From: Gammaproteobacteria bacterium | GTDB lineage: Bacteria; Pseudomonadota; Gammaproteobacteria; UBA9214 | DNA length: 6,726 bases | Direction: 5' to 3' | NCBI GenBank assembly: GCA_030635865.1 | Contig: DAOVYA010000081.1 | Coordinates: 1 to 6,726, forward strand | Shown: positions 1 to 5,798 of the stretch, piece by piece | Position numbering within the stretch: position 1 is the stretch's first letter | Layout: every line of letters begins with the position of its first letter | Made by a program: the position numbers and the translations under genes | Notes under the pieces: generated by a model | Databases searched by the model: none | Seen by the model: the letters and a program-made list of their open reading frames with translations, nothing else | Told to the model about the DNA's origin: nothing

Positions 1-2
1 AG

Positions 3-341
3 GTCGCAGCACATCAGGAATTACAGGCCATAGTCGGGATAAACACACAGACCAGAAAGATAACGGTGAGACTGGAATCCCGTGACCACGTGCATCCGCA
101 GCGTGTCAGGCTTTTGTTATTACATCCTACGCGTGCAGGAAAAGACCAGCGTATCCAGCTGGAACATGACGGCAAGGGTGTTTATATCGGCACAGTAAGA
201 CCAGTTGAACCTGCCAATTGGCATGTGCAGCTGGAAACGGATGACTGGCGATTATCCGGGAGGGTGCAATTACCCCGGCAAGCAACACTCATACTTGTGC
301 CACAAGATACACCGTCTTTAAACGCTCCGGGCAGACAGTAA
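3..341 (+). CDS. fixH: FixH family protein (cbb3 oxidase assembly), 5' end outside window
   Basis: The reading frame is open from base 3 through the left edge, so the GTG at 66 is most likely an internal valine and not the start. About 112 C-terminal residues are visible before the TAA at 339-341. Family-like elements are a beta-rich stretch with a HPTRAGKD segment, then a GVYIG strand, and near the end the WHVQLE and WRLSG motifs typical of the periplasmic part of FixH/CcoH. The N-terminal membrane anchor expected in the family is not in the window. FixH/CcoH proteins are single-span inner membrane proteins needed for assembly of cbb3-type cytochrome c oxidase. The next gene, 31 bases downstream on the same strand, encodes a membrane protein often found beside fixH in gammaproteobacterial cco clusters, which supports the call. 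The ccoNOQP and ccoG genes would be expected to the left, but that cannot be seen here. Confidence 0.8.
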   Translation, partial: VAAHQELQAIVGINTQTRKITVRLESRDHVHPQRVRLLLLHPTRAGKDQRIQLEHDGKGVYIGTVRPVEPANWHVQLETDDWRLSGRVQLPRQATLILVPQDTPSLNAPGRQ

Positions 342-372
342 CCAGCCGGCTTCCGGCAGATACTCAATCAAC

Positions 373-1104
373 ATGGGTACAGAACTGACAGTAAGCGCAG
401 CATTCCTGGTCGGATTGCTTGGTTCGACCCATTGTATTGGCATGTGTGGTGGTATCGTCGGTGCCCTCACGCTGGGTCTCGATGATCCTGTACGCAAGTC
501 ATCCGGCCGTTTGCTGGCCTTTCTGTTTGCATATAACAGTGGACGTATCCTGAGTTATACGATAGCAGGGGGGGTATCGGGCTTGCTTGGCGAACAGCTT
601 GTAAAGCTGGCGTGGGGTATAAAATTTCCAGTGGGTGGAATTATTGCCGGCCTGTTTATGATAGCGCTTGGTCTTTATTTGACAGGCTGGTGGAGGATGC
701 TCGCTGTACTGGAGAAGTTAGGTGCACGTCTATGGAAGCGCATTGAACCATTGGGACGGCGCCTATTACCTGTCAATAGCCTGTCACAGGCGTTTGCGCT
801 GGGCATGCTGTGGGGCTGGCTGCCATGTGGGCTTGTGTATGCGGCACTTGCCTGGTCACTCACCACGGCAAATGCAGGTCACGGCGCGTTATTAATGTTC
901 GGTTTTGGTCTGGGAACGCTGCCAATGCTCTTGCTAATGGGGCGTGCTGCGGAACAATTGAACAGGTTTGTGCGTTCACCGCGAGCGCGACAAATTGCCG
1001 GCCTGATAATCATCGGCCTGGGAATTTATGTATCGTTGTCTGCATTTCAGAACGGACCCCACATGCACCATGTTATGTCCGGGGTATCCGAAAATTCGCC
1101 ATAG
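373..1104 (+). CDS. TauE/SafE-like DsbD_2 family membrane protein linked to the cbb3 oxidase cluster
   Basis: The 243-residue product is almost wholly hydrophobic, with about six likely membrane segments, and looks complete for the DsbD_2 (PF13386) or 'sulfite exporter TauE/SafE' group. Diagnostic motifs are GSTHCIGMCGG at residues 17-27, with Cys21 and Cys25 in the first membrane segment, and GWLPCGLVY at 148-156, with Cys152 in a later one. A basic loop lies around 118-135, and the C-terminus has a short His/Met-rich stretch (PHMHHVM, 229-235). The ATG at 373 places the first motif at the usual distance from the N-terminus; no strong ribosome binding site is visible. Relatives often sit beside fixH and ccoS in cbb3 oxidase clusters. 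The conserved Cys/His and Met suggest handling of copper or thiols at the inner membrane, but the substrate is unproven and the sulfite exporter label should be read as a family name only. Confidence 0.82.
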   Translation: MGTELTVSAAFLVGLLGSTHCIGMCGGIVGALTLGLDDPVRKSSGRLLAFLFAYNSGRILSYTIAGGVSGLLGEQLVKLAWGIKFPVGGIIAGLFMIALGLYLTGWWRMLAVLEKLGARLWKRIEPLGRRLLPVNSLSQAFALGMLWGWLPCGLVYAALAWSLTTANAGHGALLMFGFGLGTLPMLLLMGRAAEQLNRFVRSPRARQIAGLIIIGLGIYVSLSAFQNGPHMHHVMSGVSENSP

Positions 1105-1242
1105 TTGTCGATAAATCTTTTATTCACGCAGATAGCCACGGTGTTTTACTGCTATCTCTGCTAATATTTATCGCTTGAGTCCATGGCGTTGCGTGTGATG
1201 TAACGTGACGCCCTTATTATTTATCGAGCATCAAGTTAAATT
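1105..1242. other. Intergenic region with nested inverted repeats and three copies of an 8-base motif
   Basis: No gene is seen in these 138 bases. An outer inverted repeat pairs CGATAAAT (1109-1116) with ATTTATCG (1166-1173). Inside it AGATAGC (1130-1136) pairs with GCTATCT (1151-1157) around a 14-base loop. A third ATTTATCG copy lies at 1219-1226, just upstream of the epimerase start. No T-run follows the structure, so it is not a classic intrinsic terminator. It could be a transcript-end hairpin for the upstream gene, an operator for the downstream gene, or chance in an AT-rich spacer. Confidence 0.4.
1175..1220 (+). promoter_or_regulatory. Weak candidate promoter region for the epimerase gene
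   Basis: The 138-base gap before the epimerase implies a separate promoter, but none is convincing. One option is TTGAGT (1175-1180) with TGTAAC (1199-1204), 18 bases apart and each matching four of six sigma-70 consensus positions. A second is the AT-rich TATTAT at 1215-1220 without a good -35. No FNR-like TTGAT-N4-ATCAA site was seen. Neither option is supported by more than base matching. Confidence 0.22.
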
Positions 1243-2250
1243 ATGAAAATACTGGTTACAGGTGCTGCCGGGTTTATCGGGTCTGCACTGACTTTACGGC
1301 TATTGGAGCGGGGTGATGAGGTTATCGGCATTGATAATCTCGATCCTTATTATGATGTCGGGTTGAAGGAGGCGCGGCTGGCGCGTACCAGTGCCTACAA
1401 TGGTTTTACCAACGAGTGCGCCAGTATTGCGGATCGTGATGGTATGGCAGCGATCTTCAAGAAGTATCAGCCACAACGTGTTGTCAACCTGGCCGCACAA
1501 GCCGGTGTCCGTTATTCTCTGGAAAATCCACTGGCCTACGTAGATACCAACCTGCTCGGGTTTGCCAATATCCTGGAGGGTTGCCGGCACAACGGTATCG
1601 AGTCTCTTGTCTATGCATCCAGCAGTTCCGTGTATGGTTCGAATACAAATATGCCATTCTCAGTACATGACAATGTCGATCATCCTGTCAGTCTGTATGC
1701 AGCCAGCAAGAAGGCAAACGAATTGATGGCGCATACCTATAGCCACCTGTACCGTTTGCCGACTACAGGTCTGCGTTTCTTCACCGTGTACGGCCCATGG
1801 GGCCGACCCGATATGGCGTATTTCAGCTTCACAAAGAAGATCCTGGCAGGCGAGCCCATTGATATTTTTAATAACGGAAATCATCAACGCGACTTCACGT
1901 ACATTGATGACATTATCGAGGGTGTAATACGGATTCTGGATAAAATACCCGAGCCGAACCCGGCATGGTCCGGTGATAATCCGGATTCGGCAACCAGTAC
2001 AGCACCGTACCGTCTGTATAATATCGGAAATAACACGATGGTCGAACTCATGCACTATCTCGAGGTGCTGGAAGACTGTCTCGGCAAGAAGGCAGAAAAG
2101 AACATGCTGCCTCTGCAGCCGGGGGATGTACAGGCGACGTATGCTGATATCGATGACCTGGTGCGGGACGTCGGCTACAGACCGGAGACCACGATTGAAG
2201 ATGGACTGGCCAGGTTTGTGGACTGGTACCGGGATTTCTACAAGGACTAG
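1243..2250 (+). CDS. NAD-dependent epimerase, UDP-glucuronate 4-epimerase-like
   Basis: This complete 335-residue extended short-chain dehydrogenase/reductase is the usual length for the CapI/LspL-like UDP-glucuronate 4-epimerases. The Rossmann nucleotide-binding motif GAAGFIG is at residues 7-13, and Asp31 at the end of beta-2 (GIDNLD) indicates [14 protein letters not shown] (82-92) is typical of the UDP-glucuronate and related 4-epimerase branch. The catalytic set is the serine run at 126-129 and YAASK at 152-156 (Tyr152, Lys156). [15 protein letters not shown] (178-192) marks the sugar nucleotide subdomain. The expected reaction is UDP-glucuronate to UDP-galacturonate in the cytoplasm, feeding capsule, lipopolysaccharide or exopolysaccharide. 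No glycosyltransferase lies beside it here, so the pathway is not shown. The ATG at 1243 is the natural start because the Rossmann strand begins at residue 2; the ribosome binding site is weak. A different 4-epimerase substrate is possible. Confidence 0.88.
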   Translation: MKILVTGAAGFIGSALTLRLLERGDEVIGIDNLDPYYDVGLKEARLARTSAYNGFTNECASIADRDGMAAIFKKYQPQRVVNLAAQAGVRYSLENPLAYVDTNLLGFANILEGCRHNGIESLVYASSSSVYGSNTNMPFSVHDNVDHPVSLYAASKKANELMAHTYSHLYRLPTTGLRFFTVYGPWGRPDMAYFSFTKKILAGEPIDIFNNGNHQRDFTYIDDIIEGVIRILDKIPEPNPAWSGDNPDSATSTAPYRLYNIGNNTMVELMHYLEVLEDCLGKKAEKNMLPLQPGDVQATYADIDDLVRDVGYRPETTIEDGLARFVDWYRDFYKD

Positions 2251-2274
2251 CCAGCTTACATGCCTGTAGTGTTA

Positions 2275-2280
2275 TATAAT
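2275..2280 (+). promoter_or_regulatory. TATAAT -10 box upstream of the S24-like gene
   Basis: A perfect TATAAT lies at 2275-2280 in the AT-rich gap before the S24-fold gene. No good -35 is present at the normal distance: the closest hexamer, TTACAT at 2256-2261, is only 13 bases away. The start point would fall near 2286-2288, about 58 bases before the ATG, and would overlap the palindrome beginning at 2286. The weak -35 would fit a promoter dependent on an activator, but this is not shown. Confidence 0.42.
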
Positions 2281-2285
2281 GCAAA

Positions 2286-2315
2286 TTAGAATAGTCTTGT
2301 AACAAGTTGTTCTAA
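2286..2315. promoter_or_regulatory. Imperfect 30-base palindrome, candidate operator
   Basis: The outer arms TTAGAA (2286-2291) and TTCTAA (2310-2315) are perfect reverse complements. The inner arms CTTGT (2296-2300) and ACAAG (2302-2306) flank a single A. The gaps between outer and inner arms are four and three bases, so the two arm pairs share nearly the same centre. It sits directly after a TATAAT box, where a repressor could block initiation. As RNA it could also form a hairpin near the 5' end of the transcript. There is no T-run, so a terminator for the epimerase is less likely. Confidence 0.4.
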
Positions 2316-2344
2316 ATATCATTAACATTTAACCGGTAATCACT

Positions 2345-2656
2345 ATGCAGGAACAGGGTTGTGGGCGTGAGCCGTTTGCCTTGCGCGTGGTCGGCAACAG
2401 CATGTCACCGGAATTCAAGGATGGTTGCATTATTATTGTTGACCCGGAAGGTTTGATGAGCGATGGTGCCTACGTGTTGGCACGACATGGTGAGGAGTAT
2501 GTCTTTCGGCAGCTGGTATTCGGTGAGGGTTCCTACCAGCTCAAGACACTGGAAGAAGGGCATGACACAATCATGCTGCCCGACCTGTCATCAATCGAAG
2601 GCGTCATTATCCAGCAGGCCGGGCGCAGACGGGCGGACCGAAAACACTATACGTAA
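2345..2656 (+). CDS. Stand-alone S24/LexA-fold protein without DNA-binding domain; catalytic Lys replaced by Arg
   Basis: The 103-residue product matches only the C-terminal peptidase-like domain of LexA, UmuD and phage CI repressors. GNSMSPEFKDG at residues 17-27 carries the nucleophile-position Ser19. The VDPEGLMSDGAYVLA stretch (32-46) corresponds to the 'dGdlv.v' core strands. YVFRQL at 52-57 corresponds to the strand carrying the general-base lysine (FKKL in lambda CI, VKRL in LexA), but here the position is Arg55. There is no helix-turn-helix domain and no room for an Ala-Gly or Cys-Gly cleavage linker. Either self-cleavage is lost or the domain serves as a dimerisation module. It is flanked upstream by a TATAAT box and palindrome, and ends 17 bases from the converging rhodanese gene. 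Short S24 proteins like this are usually annotated 'S24 family peptidase'; the role is unknown. A partner DNA-binding protein encoded elsewhere is possible. Confidence 0.72.
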   Translation: MQEQGCGREPFALRVVGNSMSPEFKDGCIIIVDPEGLMSDGAYVLARHGEEYVFRQLVFGEGSYQLKTLEEGHDTIMLPDLSSIEGVIIQQAGRRRADRKHYT

Positions 2657-2661
2657 TTATA

Positions 2662-2690
2662 ATCCTGACAGGATCAGTCTTCAGGTTTTA
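2662..2690. terminator. Weak hairpin at the convergent gene junction, possible shared terminator
   Basis: ATCCT-GAC-AGGAT (2662-2674) is a short perfect stem in the 17-base gap between two converging genes and reaches the first base of the rhodanese stop codon. An alternative pairing for plus-strand transcripts is CCTGA (2664-2668) with TCAGG (2681-2685), followed by TTTTA. On the minus strand the hairpin is followed by an AT-rich TATAATTA stretch. Both stems are only five base pairs, so termination efficiency is doubtful. Confidence 0.3.
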
Positions 2691-3141
2691 GCTGGTCCGG
2701 GCGCACGCGAATGGTAAAGAATTCATCGGCTGCATCAATCGACACTGTTTGTCCGGCTTCATCTACCAACGGTAATTCATAGTCGTTCCAGCCGCGTAAT
2801 CCGGTTTTCAGGGAGCTGACTTTCCTGAATCCCATCAGTTGCATGGTATAGGCAGCCAGGACACTGCGATTCCCGGCACGACATACCACGATAACTTCAC
2901 GGTCGCGGGCCTCAGCCAGTTCGCTAACCGTTTCCTCGTAGTCATATTCACATGCAGACTCGAGGATGCCGCGTGGTACATGCAGCGATCCCTGGATATG
3001 CATTGCATAGAATTCATCAGGTTCACAAACATCGAGAACCAGTGGCGGGTTATCACTCGAAAGTTTCTCTTCAATATCCCAGGGAAATACTTCGGTGATT
3101 TCCGGCAGACATTCTGCAACCAGGTCGGTATAACGCTTCAT
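2674..3141 (-). CDS. Single-domain rhodanese-like sulfurtransferase
   Basis: The 155-residue product has one rhodanese domain at about residues 19-122. LVLDVCEPDEFYAMHIQGSLHVP (34-56) is the usual beta-strand, acidic-loop and HIxGSxHVP block. The active-site loop CRAGNRS is at 87-93, with Cys87 as the expected persulfide carrier, followed by the GLRGWND signature at 114-120. About 18 residues precede the domain and about 30 follow it, so it is longer than a minimal rhodanese such as GlpE. There is no signal peptide, so it should be cytoplasmic. Family members carry or transfer sulfane sulfur; a six- to seven-residue loop fits sulfur rather than phosphate chemistry. The start at 3141 has an AGGA ten bases upstream, and the gene begins 17 bases after the response regulator ends. 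Placement at the end of a dsr-associated gene string suggests a part in sulfur trafficking or sulfur-state sensing, by inference. Confidence 0.88.
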   Translation of the reverse strand: MKRYTDLVAECLPEITEVFPWDIEEKLSSDNPPLVLDVCEPDEFYAMHIQGSLHVPRGILESACEYDYEETVSELAEARDREVIVVCRAGNRSVLAAYTMQLMGFRKVSSLKTGLRGWNDYELPLVDEAGQTVSIDAADEFFTIRVRPDQLKPED

Positions 3142-3158
3142 AACCGATCGTTCCTGTG

Positions 3159-3824
3159 CTAACCGTTCTGGTCGCTGCGGTTGGTGCGCAAGCCATGTTC
3201 GACGGCGATTACGGCAGCCTCGACACGGGAATGAATTCCCAGCTTGCGCAGAATGGACTTTACATGCAGTTTGACCGTTCCGTCCGAGATACCCAGGTTG
3301 CGGGCAATCACCTTGTTGCTCTGGCCCTCGGCCAGCAGGGAAAGTATTTCGTTCTCACGTGGTGTCAACTTGGCAAACGGGCTCTCTTCATCAGGGCTAA
3401 TGCTGTCGCCCTGTACAACCCGTGCGAGTACCGGCGCGAGGTCAGGAGCAACTACCGTCTTGCCGGCTACGATGTCGCGTAAAGCCAGTACCAGCTGGTC
3501 AGGTTCCATATCCTTGAGCAGATAGCCCTGGGCACCACTGCGTAATGATTCCACAAGGTCGCGTTCATCGCTGCTGGTGGTCAGCATGGCGACCGGGTTA
3601 GTGAAGCCATTCTTGCGCAACTGGCGCAGCACTTCCATACCGTCCATTTCCGGCATGCGCATGTCCAGTAATACCACGTCCGGTTTGAGTTCGGCAGCAA
3701 GGCGCAAACCTTCCTGTCCGCTGCCTACCGCGGCAAGGATGTTGATATTCCGGCGACTCAGCAAGCCCTCCAGTCCTTCACGGAAAAGAGTATGGTCATC
3801 GACAAGTAGAATATTCAGGCTCAT
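3159..3824 (-). CDS. NarL/FixJ-family response regulator, NarL-like
   Basis: The 221-residue product is full length for the family. The receiver domain (about 3-120) has the acidic pair Asp9-Asp10, the phosphoacceptor Asp54 in LLDMRMPEMDG, Thr82 and Lys104 (LLKD), so all phosphorylation residues are present. A linker leads to a LuxR-type helix-turn-helix from about residue 153, starting LTPREN and continuing through SNKVIARNLGISDGTVK and HVKSILRKLG. The SRVEAAV stretch after the recognition helix is strikingly like that of NarL, closer than to generic LuxR regulators. Its ATG overlaps the kinase stop as ATGA (3821-3824), indicating translational coupling, with a weak AGAAG upstream. The kinase next to it is the expected phosphodonor. 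Targets are unknown; convincing NarL heptamers (TACYYMT) were not found in the non-coding gaps of this window. It may act on the neighbouring dsr operon, which is an inference from position. Confidence 0.9.
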   Translation of the reverse strand: MSLNILLVDDHTLFREGLEGLLSRRNINILAAVGSGQEGLRLAAELKPDVVLLDMRMPEMDGMEVLRQLRKNGFTNPVAMLTTSSDERDLVESLRSGAQGYLLKDMEPDQLVLALRDIVAGKTVVAPDLAPVLARVVQGDSISPDEESPFAKLTPRENEILSLLAEGQSNKVIARNLGISDGTVKLHVKSILRKLGIHSRVEAAVIAVEHGLRTNRSDQNG

Positions 3825-5377
3825 GCGGGCTTGTCTTCTTTTTGTGGCATATTGAGTTCAAGTACAACGCGGGTGCCTTCGCCAGGCTCGCTTTCCACGC
3901 GTAGTTCACCACCCAGGCGGGCGGCTCGTTCACGCATGATCGTGAGGCCAATATGTTCACCGGGTGACCCATAGACCTGCCTGTTAATCCCGATTCCATC
4001 ATCTTCGACCAGGATATGGCATTTACCTTCGAGGTTATCTTTCAGCATGATGCGTACGGTCTTGGCCTGGCTGTGTTTGCGGATGTTCCATAACGCTTCC
4101 TGGATTATACGCAAGATCTGTGTCTCGGTATCTCTTGAGAGCGAAGTAATAGCCCATTCTTTCTGAAAGTAGGTCTTGATACGCGACTCGTTGCGGAACT
4201 GGCTGACAATTTGCTCAATAGCTTCGAGCAGGCCGCGCTTGTAGACGGGGGCGCGGAAGTTTGCAATCAGCCCCCGTAGATCTGTGTTGGCTTCATCCAT
4301 ACTGCGCTCAATCTGCTCCAGTTGCTGCCAGGTGAGCGATTCGTCATTCTGGTGCAGCGTTTCATCCAGAACACGGATCTGGAGACGCAGGCTGGCCATA
4401 GTCTGGGCAAGCGAATCATGCAGTTCATATGCAATGCGTGTGCGTTCTTCATTAATCAGGTGTTGACGACTTTCCTCGTCGCTCCGTGATTTCTCAATGG
4501 CAACACTGAGATGGTGGGCGATACTGGTGAGTAACGGCTTTACACTGTCAATCTGCTCTATCAGCCTGGTATCGAGAAACAGGTTGATCACCCCGGTTAC
4601 CTTACCATGATAGCGCATCGGTATGGATACCAGGCCTATGTTGTCCGCTTCGAAGAATTTCTGGCCTGCGATTTTCTCGCATTTCTCAAGGTCAGGCTCT
4701 ACCCATATTTTTCCTTCAGTGGCGGCGCGTTCATACAGGCAGCGTCGCACGTCGGTACGGTCCGGAAGGATCAATGATGCATCTATGCCGCTGCTGGCAG
4801 AGAGGTCCATGGAGCCTTCTTTCTGCAGAACCCAGATGGCGGCTGCCTGTGCGTAGGTGATCCGTTTCAGCGTGTACAGGAACCGTGTCAGCAAGTCATC
4901 AAGGCCGTGCGAGGTGTTGATGCTGGAGACCACCTCATAGAGGATTTGCAGGGATTTCTCTTCCAGTTCCTGTTCATTGTATTTGGCGATGCCGTTCCTG
5001 CCGCTGCTACCGGGTATCGATGCACCGATCGTGTTCAGGTCATTCGCAAGATCGGCAAAAGCGCTATAGTTCGAGGAGGGTATAGGGTCGGTGTAGCGGC
5101 CTTCACGTTTTTTCCTGGCCCAGCCCCTGATGTAACTTAAGGGATCCAGCAGGTGGTTCTGTACTAGTGCGAGGGTGGAAATCAACAGGCCAGTGCCACT
5201 GATAAACAGGATGACAGCCATGATGGTGCGATTCAGCGTTGTGATTGATTCCATCCTGTTGAGGACGAAGAGAAAGGTGGATATCGCGAGTATGATCAGC
5301 AGTCCTGCCAGGCGTAGCAGTAAACGGCTCCTCAGGGTGCGACTTACCGGTGTTGCGTGTGAGACGGTTCGTGACAT
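3821..5377 (-). CDS. NarX-type sensor histidine kinase (TM-HAMP-GAF-HisKA_3-HATPase) with minimal periplasmic loop
   Basis: The 518-residue product has two membrane segments, about residues 20-39 and 52-72, separated by only some 12 residues. A HAMP-like linker follows (73-120), then a helix (about 133-155) leading into a GAF domain (about 157-297). The dimerisation/phosphoacceptor domain is HisKA_3, with ELHDSLAQ at 318-325 and His320. The ATPase domain has the N-box QEALWNIRKHS (426-436), VEDDGIGI (457-464) and GEHIGLTIMRERA (473-485). This is the architecture of the NarX/NarQ/LiaS group, but the roughly 100-residue periplasmic nitrate-binding domain of NarX is absent. Sensing must therefore be membrane-associated or cytoplasmic, most likely through GAF. 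Two GAF cysteines, Cys213 and Cys233, are possible redox or thiol-reactive sites, which is speculative. The ATG at 5377 is the only sensible start; no clear ribosome binding site is seen. It lies 44 bases after dsrR and is coupled to the response regulator. Confidence 0.9.
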   Translation of the reverse strand: MSRTVSHATPVSRTLRSRLLLRLAGLLIILAISTFLFVLNRMESITTLNRTIMAVILFISGTGLLISTLALVQNHLLDPLSYIRGWARKKREGRYTDPIPSSNYSAFADLANDLNTIGASIPGSSGRNGIAKYNEQELEEKSLQILYEVVSSINTSHGLDDLLTRFLYTLKRITYAQAAAIWVLQKEGSMDLSASSGIDASLILPDRTDVRRCLYERAATEGKIWVEPDLEKCEKIAGQKFFEADNIGLVSIPMRYHGKVTGVINLFLDTRLIEQIDSVKPLLTSIAHHLSVAIEKSRSDEESRQHLINEERTRIAYELHDSLAQTMASLRLQIRVLDETLHQNDESLTWQQLEQIERSMDEANTDLRGLIANFRAPVYKRGLLEAIEQIVSQFRNESRIKTYFQKEWAITSLSRDTETQILRIIQEALWNIRKHSQAKTVRIMLKDNLEGKCHILVEDDGIGINRQVYGSPGEHIGLTIMRERAARLGGELRVESEPGEGTRVVLELNMPQKEDKPA

Positions 5378-5406
5378 CGAATCGTGGTTACAGTTGCAGT
5401 AGCAGC

Positions 5407-5416
5407 CGCCATGGCG
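5407..5416. repeat. Ten-base perfect palindrome between dsrR and the kinase gene
   Basis: CGCCATGGCG is its own reverse complement and lies in the 44-base gap between the dsrR stop and the kinase start. In RNA it could form only a tiny stem with no real loop, so a terminator role is unlikely. It may be a protein binding half-site or chance. The rest of the gap shows no promoter. Confidence 0.25.
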
Positions 5417-5421
5417 CTATC

Positions 5422-5733
5422 TCAGGCCAACGGAGTGTAATTGGCGTCATTGGGGTTCATGAAAATGAACTGAAATTCACCGGGTTCAAGTTCGACATAG
5501 TCAAGCGTTGTTCCCTCCAGCAGCCTTTTGCTTGTTTCCGAGATAACAACATTGATTCCCCCGGAAGTGATATGTGTGTCTCCCTCGAGCTGGTTGTCAT
5601 CAAAGCCCATTCCGTAATGTACACTGCCATCCGGGTTACGACTGGCGGCAACTCTCATGGAAAGGCCATCCATCTTTCCCTGGGTTGCCGAAGCACTGAT
5701 CTGTTTGGCTGCTGCTGGTGTAATCGTAATCAT
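5422..5733 (-). CDS. dsrR: DsrR: IscA-like protein lacking all cysteines
   Basis: The 103-residue product has the HesB/IscA (A-type iron-sulfur carrier) fold: an ITITPAAAKQI start, a LSMRVAA strand near residues 24-30, ISETSKRLLEGTTLDYVE (64-81) and FIFMNPND (89-96). IscA coordinates metal with three cysteines, one in the mid-chain GGCSG loop and two in a C-terminal CGCG. Here the loop reads AASRNPDGS and the chain ends in NYTPLA, with no cysteine anywhere in the protein. That is the hallmark of DsrR of Allochromatium vinosum, described as an IscA-like protein without iron or Fe-S binding that affects sulfur oxidation and dsr expression. Its place directly after dsrN matches the known dsrNR order. 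The ATG at 5733 has GGAAG ten bases upstream. A degenerate IscA unrelated to Dsr is the alternative, but context makes it unlikely. Confidence 0.88.
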   Translation of the reverse strand: MITITPAAAKQISASATQGKMDGLSMRVAASRNPDGSVHYGMGFDDNQLEGDTHITSGGINVVISETSKRLLEGTTLDYVELEPGEFQFIFMNPNDANYTPLA

Positions 5734-5769
5734 GACCGTTTAACTTCCGGATGTATATCCAATGGACCT

Positions 5770-5798
5770 ATTATAAGGTGGCGTGCCGTATTTGTCTC
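5770..5798 (-). promoter_or_regulatory. Candidate internal promoter for dsrR
   Basis: On the minus strand GAGACA (5793-5798) and TATAAT (5770-5775) are separated by 17 bases; the -10 is perfect and the -35 matches four of six positions of TTGACA. The element overlaps the dsrN stop codon and would start transcription near 5763, about 30 bases before the dsrR ATG. It could let dsrR and the genes after it be expressed apart from the main dsr transcript. Evidence is base matching only. Confidence 0.4.

Noticed and set aside
66..341. A 91-residue FixH-like protein starting at GTG 66
   Set aside because: The frame is open without a stop to base 3 and the upstream residues continue the FixH domain, so the true start lies left of the window.
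810..1178. Overlapping 122-residue plus-strand frame
   Set aside because: It is a shadow of the DsbD_2 gene, with low-complexity composition and no recognisable motif.
1105..1242. FNR/ANR binding site near the cbb3-related genes
   Set aside because: No TTGAT-N4-ATCAA match was found in this or the other non-coding gaps.
4700..4706. NarL-type heptamer TACCCAT inside the kinase gene
   Set aside because: A single heptamer within coding sequence without a paired inverted copy is expected by chance.
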